A DNA stretch of 7,383 bases from Alphaproteobacteria bacterium (lineage in GTDB: Bacteria > Pseudomonadota > Alphaproteobacteria > Micropepsales > Micropepsaceae), in the NCBI GenBank assembly GCA_003131925.1, contig PKWC01000182.1, positions 124-7,506 on the forward strand, read 5' to 3'. Of this stretch, positions 6,185-7,383 are shown in pieces; the stretch's first letter is position 1; the number at the start of each line of letters is the position of its first letter. The notes beneath the pieces were generated by a model. The model was given only the letters and a program-made list of their open reading frames with translations. It was not told where the DNA came from and searched no databases. Made by a program: the position numbers and the translations under genes.

Positions 6185-7383
6185 TCATTTGAGCCCGACA
6201 AGCACCTTGCCTTCCGTCGAGAGGTAGTTTTTCCGGTAGTCGAAGCGCGGCGTAGCAGAGAACGCCAGCCAATAATACTTCATCTGCTCGGCCCACCAGT
6301 AACCGGGGCAAAGATCGCCCTGCCTCATCGGGCGCGCGGTGATATCGTCAATGATCGTGTAACCGAAACGCGCGCGGCTAGTCCGCTTCATGTTCTCATA
6401 GTGGATGCGCGCGAGCCGCCGATAGGGTTCGCCGCCGCCATGCACGTAAAGAGCCAGGCAGGAGTCTGCAAATTCCGGACGCAGCTCGTTGCTCGCGCGC
6501 GTGGCCTGAAACGTTCCGTAGTCGAAGCCTTCCGGAAGTACGTCGAAGCGCGCCTGCACGTCCGTCCAGGACGCGAGATAGTCGCTTGCATGGACATGAT
6601 CGCCCGCCTTGGCGAGGAGGCCCGCATAGAATGAGGCCAGTTCGCTCTGGCGGCGGTCGAGCCGAGCGCCGGTTTCGAAGTCGACCTGCGCGAACCACAA
6701 CCGACCATCGACGCGCTCCGCCTGGTGCTTCAGGATCGCCCCCGCGTGGACGTCGTACCAGCGCCTGAAATCCGCGTCCGCAAACAACCGCCAGCCGCCA
6801 TACAGATATTCAAAATAGGAATCCGACGGCGGTCCGATGGTGGCGCGGCGGCTGAGCCATTTTCCCGTCTCCGCGTCGATCGTATCGGCGACGAGATCGA
6901 TCGCCGAGCGGCGGTCGAAGCACGCCTTCGCGGCCTTCTTGGCCACATCATAATAGCGTGGGTCGCTCACCGCGCGCGAGAGCGTGCCGAACTCCGAAAT
7001 ATAGGTGCCGAGCTCGGCCGGGAAGGTCGTTGCGTCCCGCACCGCGCCGGTCCTGAGATTGACGAATCGATACGGAATTCCGGTTGGCGATTTCAAAAAG
7101 GCGGGAAGGAGCCGATCGGTGAGATCACGCGCCAGATCGAGAAGGTGCCTGTTTCGCGTCGCCAGCCAGCCGGAAAGAAGACCACCGACCATACGGATGT
7201 TGGTCTCGAACACCTGGACTTCGCCGTCGATATCGAAATGGAGATTTTTTTCGATCCAGCGAACGCCCGCCTCGATCTCCGCATCGAGGCCCATCAGGTA
7301 GAGCGTGTCGAGCGCCTCGACGATACTCAGACCGAGACCCGGCCCTCCCGGCAGGAAGAATTCCTCCGCGCCGCCACTGACCG
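6185..7383 (-). CDS. Glycoside hydrolase family 47 (class I) alpha-mannosidase (5' end beyond window)
   Basis: The frame is open from the right edge to the TGA at 6185-6187, showing about 399 residues. An internal ATG at 7292-7294 is not the start: the residues before it, LSIVEALDTLYLMGLD, are a core family motif. Catalytic motifs follow in order: VFETNIRMVGGLL (acid Glu at 7205-7207), SDSYFEYLYGG (Asp at 6821-6823), LRPEFADS (Glu at 6473-6475) and the C-terminal LSTEGKVLVG, whose Thr normally binds the catalytic calcium. The spacings between the three carboxylates (128 and 116 residues) agree, from memory, with the characterised Caulobacter enzyme CkGH47. The family removes alpha-1,2-linked mannose with inversion. 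By comparison some 60 residues, possibly with a signal peptide, are missing from view, so location cannot be read. The substrate in this organism is unknown. The gene ends 20 nt before the repeat doublet. Confidence 0.93.
   Translation of the reverse strand, partial: VSGGAEEFFLPGGPGLGLSIVEALDTLYLMGLDAEIEAGVRWIEKNLHFDIDGEVQVFETNIRMVGGLLSGWLATRNRHLLDLARDLTDRLLPAFLKSPTGIPYRFVNLRTGAVRDATTFPAELGTYISEFGTLSRAVSDPRYYDVAKKAAKACFDRRSAIDLVADTIDAETGKWLSRRATIGPPSDSYFEYLYGGWRLFADADFRRWYDVHAGAILKHQAERVDGRLWFAQVDFETGARLDRRQSELASFYAGLLAKAGDHVHASDYLASWTDVQARFDVLPEGFDYGTFQATRASNELRPEFADSCLALYVHGGGEPYRRLARIHYENMKRTSRARFGYTIIDDITARPMRQGDLCPGYWWAEQMKYYWLAFSATPRFDYRKNYLSTEGKVLVGLK

Noticed and set aside
5900..6634. 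Plus-strand frame of 244 codons crossing the hairpin repeat
   Set aside because: It overlaps the starts and ends of two real minus-strand genes and the intergenic repeat, and reads as a shadow frame.
5360..7383. GH47 mannosidase and carbonic anhydrase as a functional operon
   Set aside because: They share a strand, but a 210-nt gap with a large palindromic doublet separates them and there is no known biochemical link.

Overview
The window is GC-rich DNA from an alphaproteobacterium, most likely of the order Rhizobiales (Hyphomicrobiales). The evidence is the base composition, the pairing of a djlA-like gene with an Amidase_2 gene, and the intergenic palindromes whose arms contain GTCATGGCCGGGCCG and the ACCTCCCC...GGTGGGGGT framework, both of which I recall from genomes of this order. 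No species can be named from the sequence alone.

Layout. (a) 1-1255, minus strand: a two-gene unit, a djlA-like TerB/J-domain co-chaperone gene followed 11 nt later by an N-acetylmuramoyl-L-alanine amidase gene that runs off the left edge. (b) 1256-1611: a divergent intergenic region, largely filled by a 211-bp element bounded by a perfect 31-bp inverted repeat. It encloses a short relic of a GIY-YIG nuclease reading frame. (c) 1612-5190, plus strand: one large gene for a fused HyuA-HyuB 5-oxoprolinase/hydantoinase. (d) 5191-5359: a convergent intergenic region with interleaved inverted repeats and weak terminator-like signals. (e) 5360-5974, minus strand: a beta-class carbonic anhydrase. (f) 5975-6184: a spacer dominated by two inverted copies of a hairpin-forming repeat, whose variable stems differ in a compensated way. 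(g) 6185-7383, minus strand: a glycoside hydrolase family 47 alpha-mannosidase whose N-terminus lies beyond the right edge.

The genes look like ordinary chromosomal housekeeping and metabolism: envelope recycling and chaperone function, pyroglutamate or hydantoin-type amide hydrolysis, CO2/bicarbonate interconversion, and mannoside hydrolysis. I see no sign that they form one pathway, and no convincing new multi-gene system. The points most worth following are the two repeat elements (b and f) and the bacterial GH47 enzyme, a family better known from eukaryotic glycoprotein processing. All family assignments were made by reading motifs by eye, with no database search.
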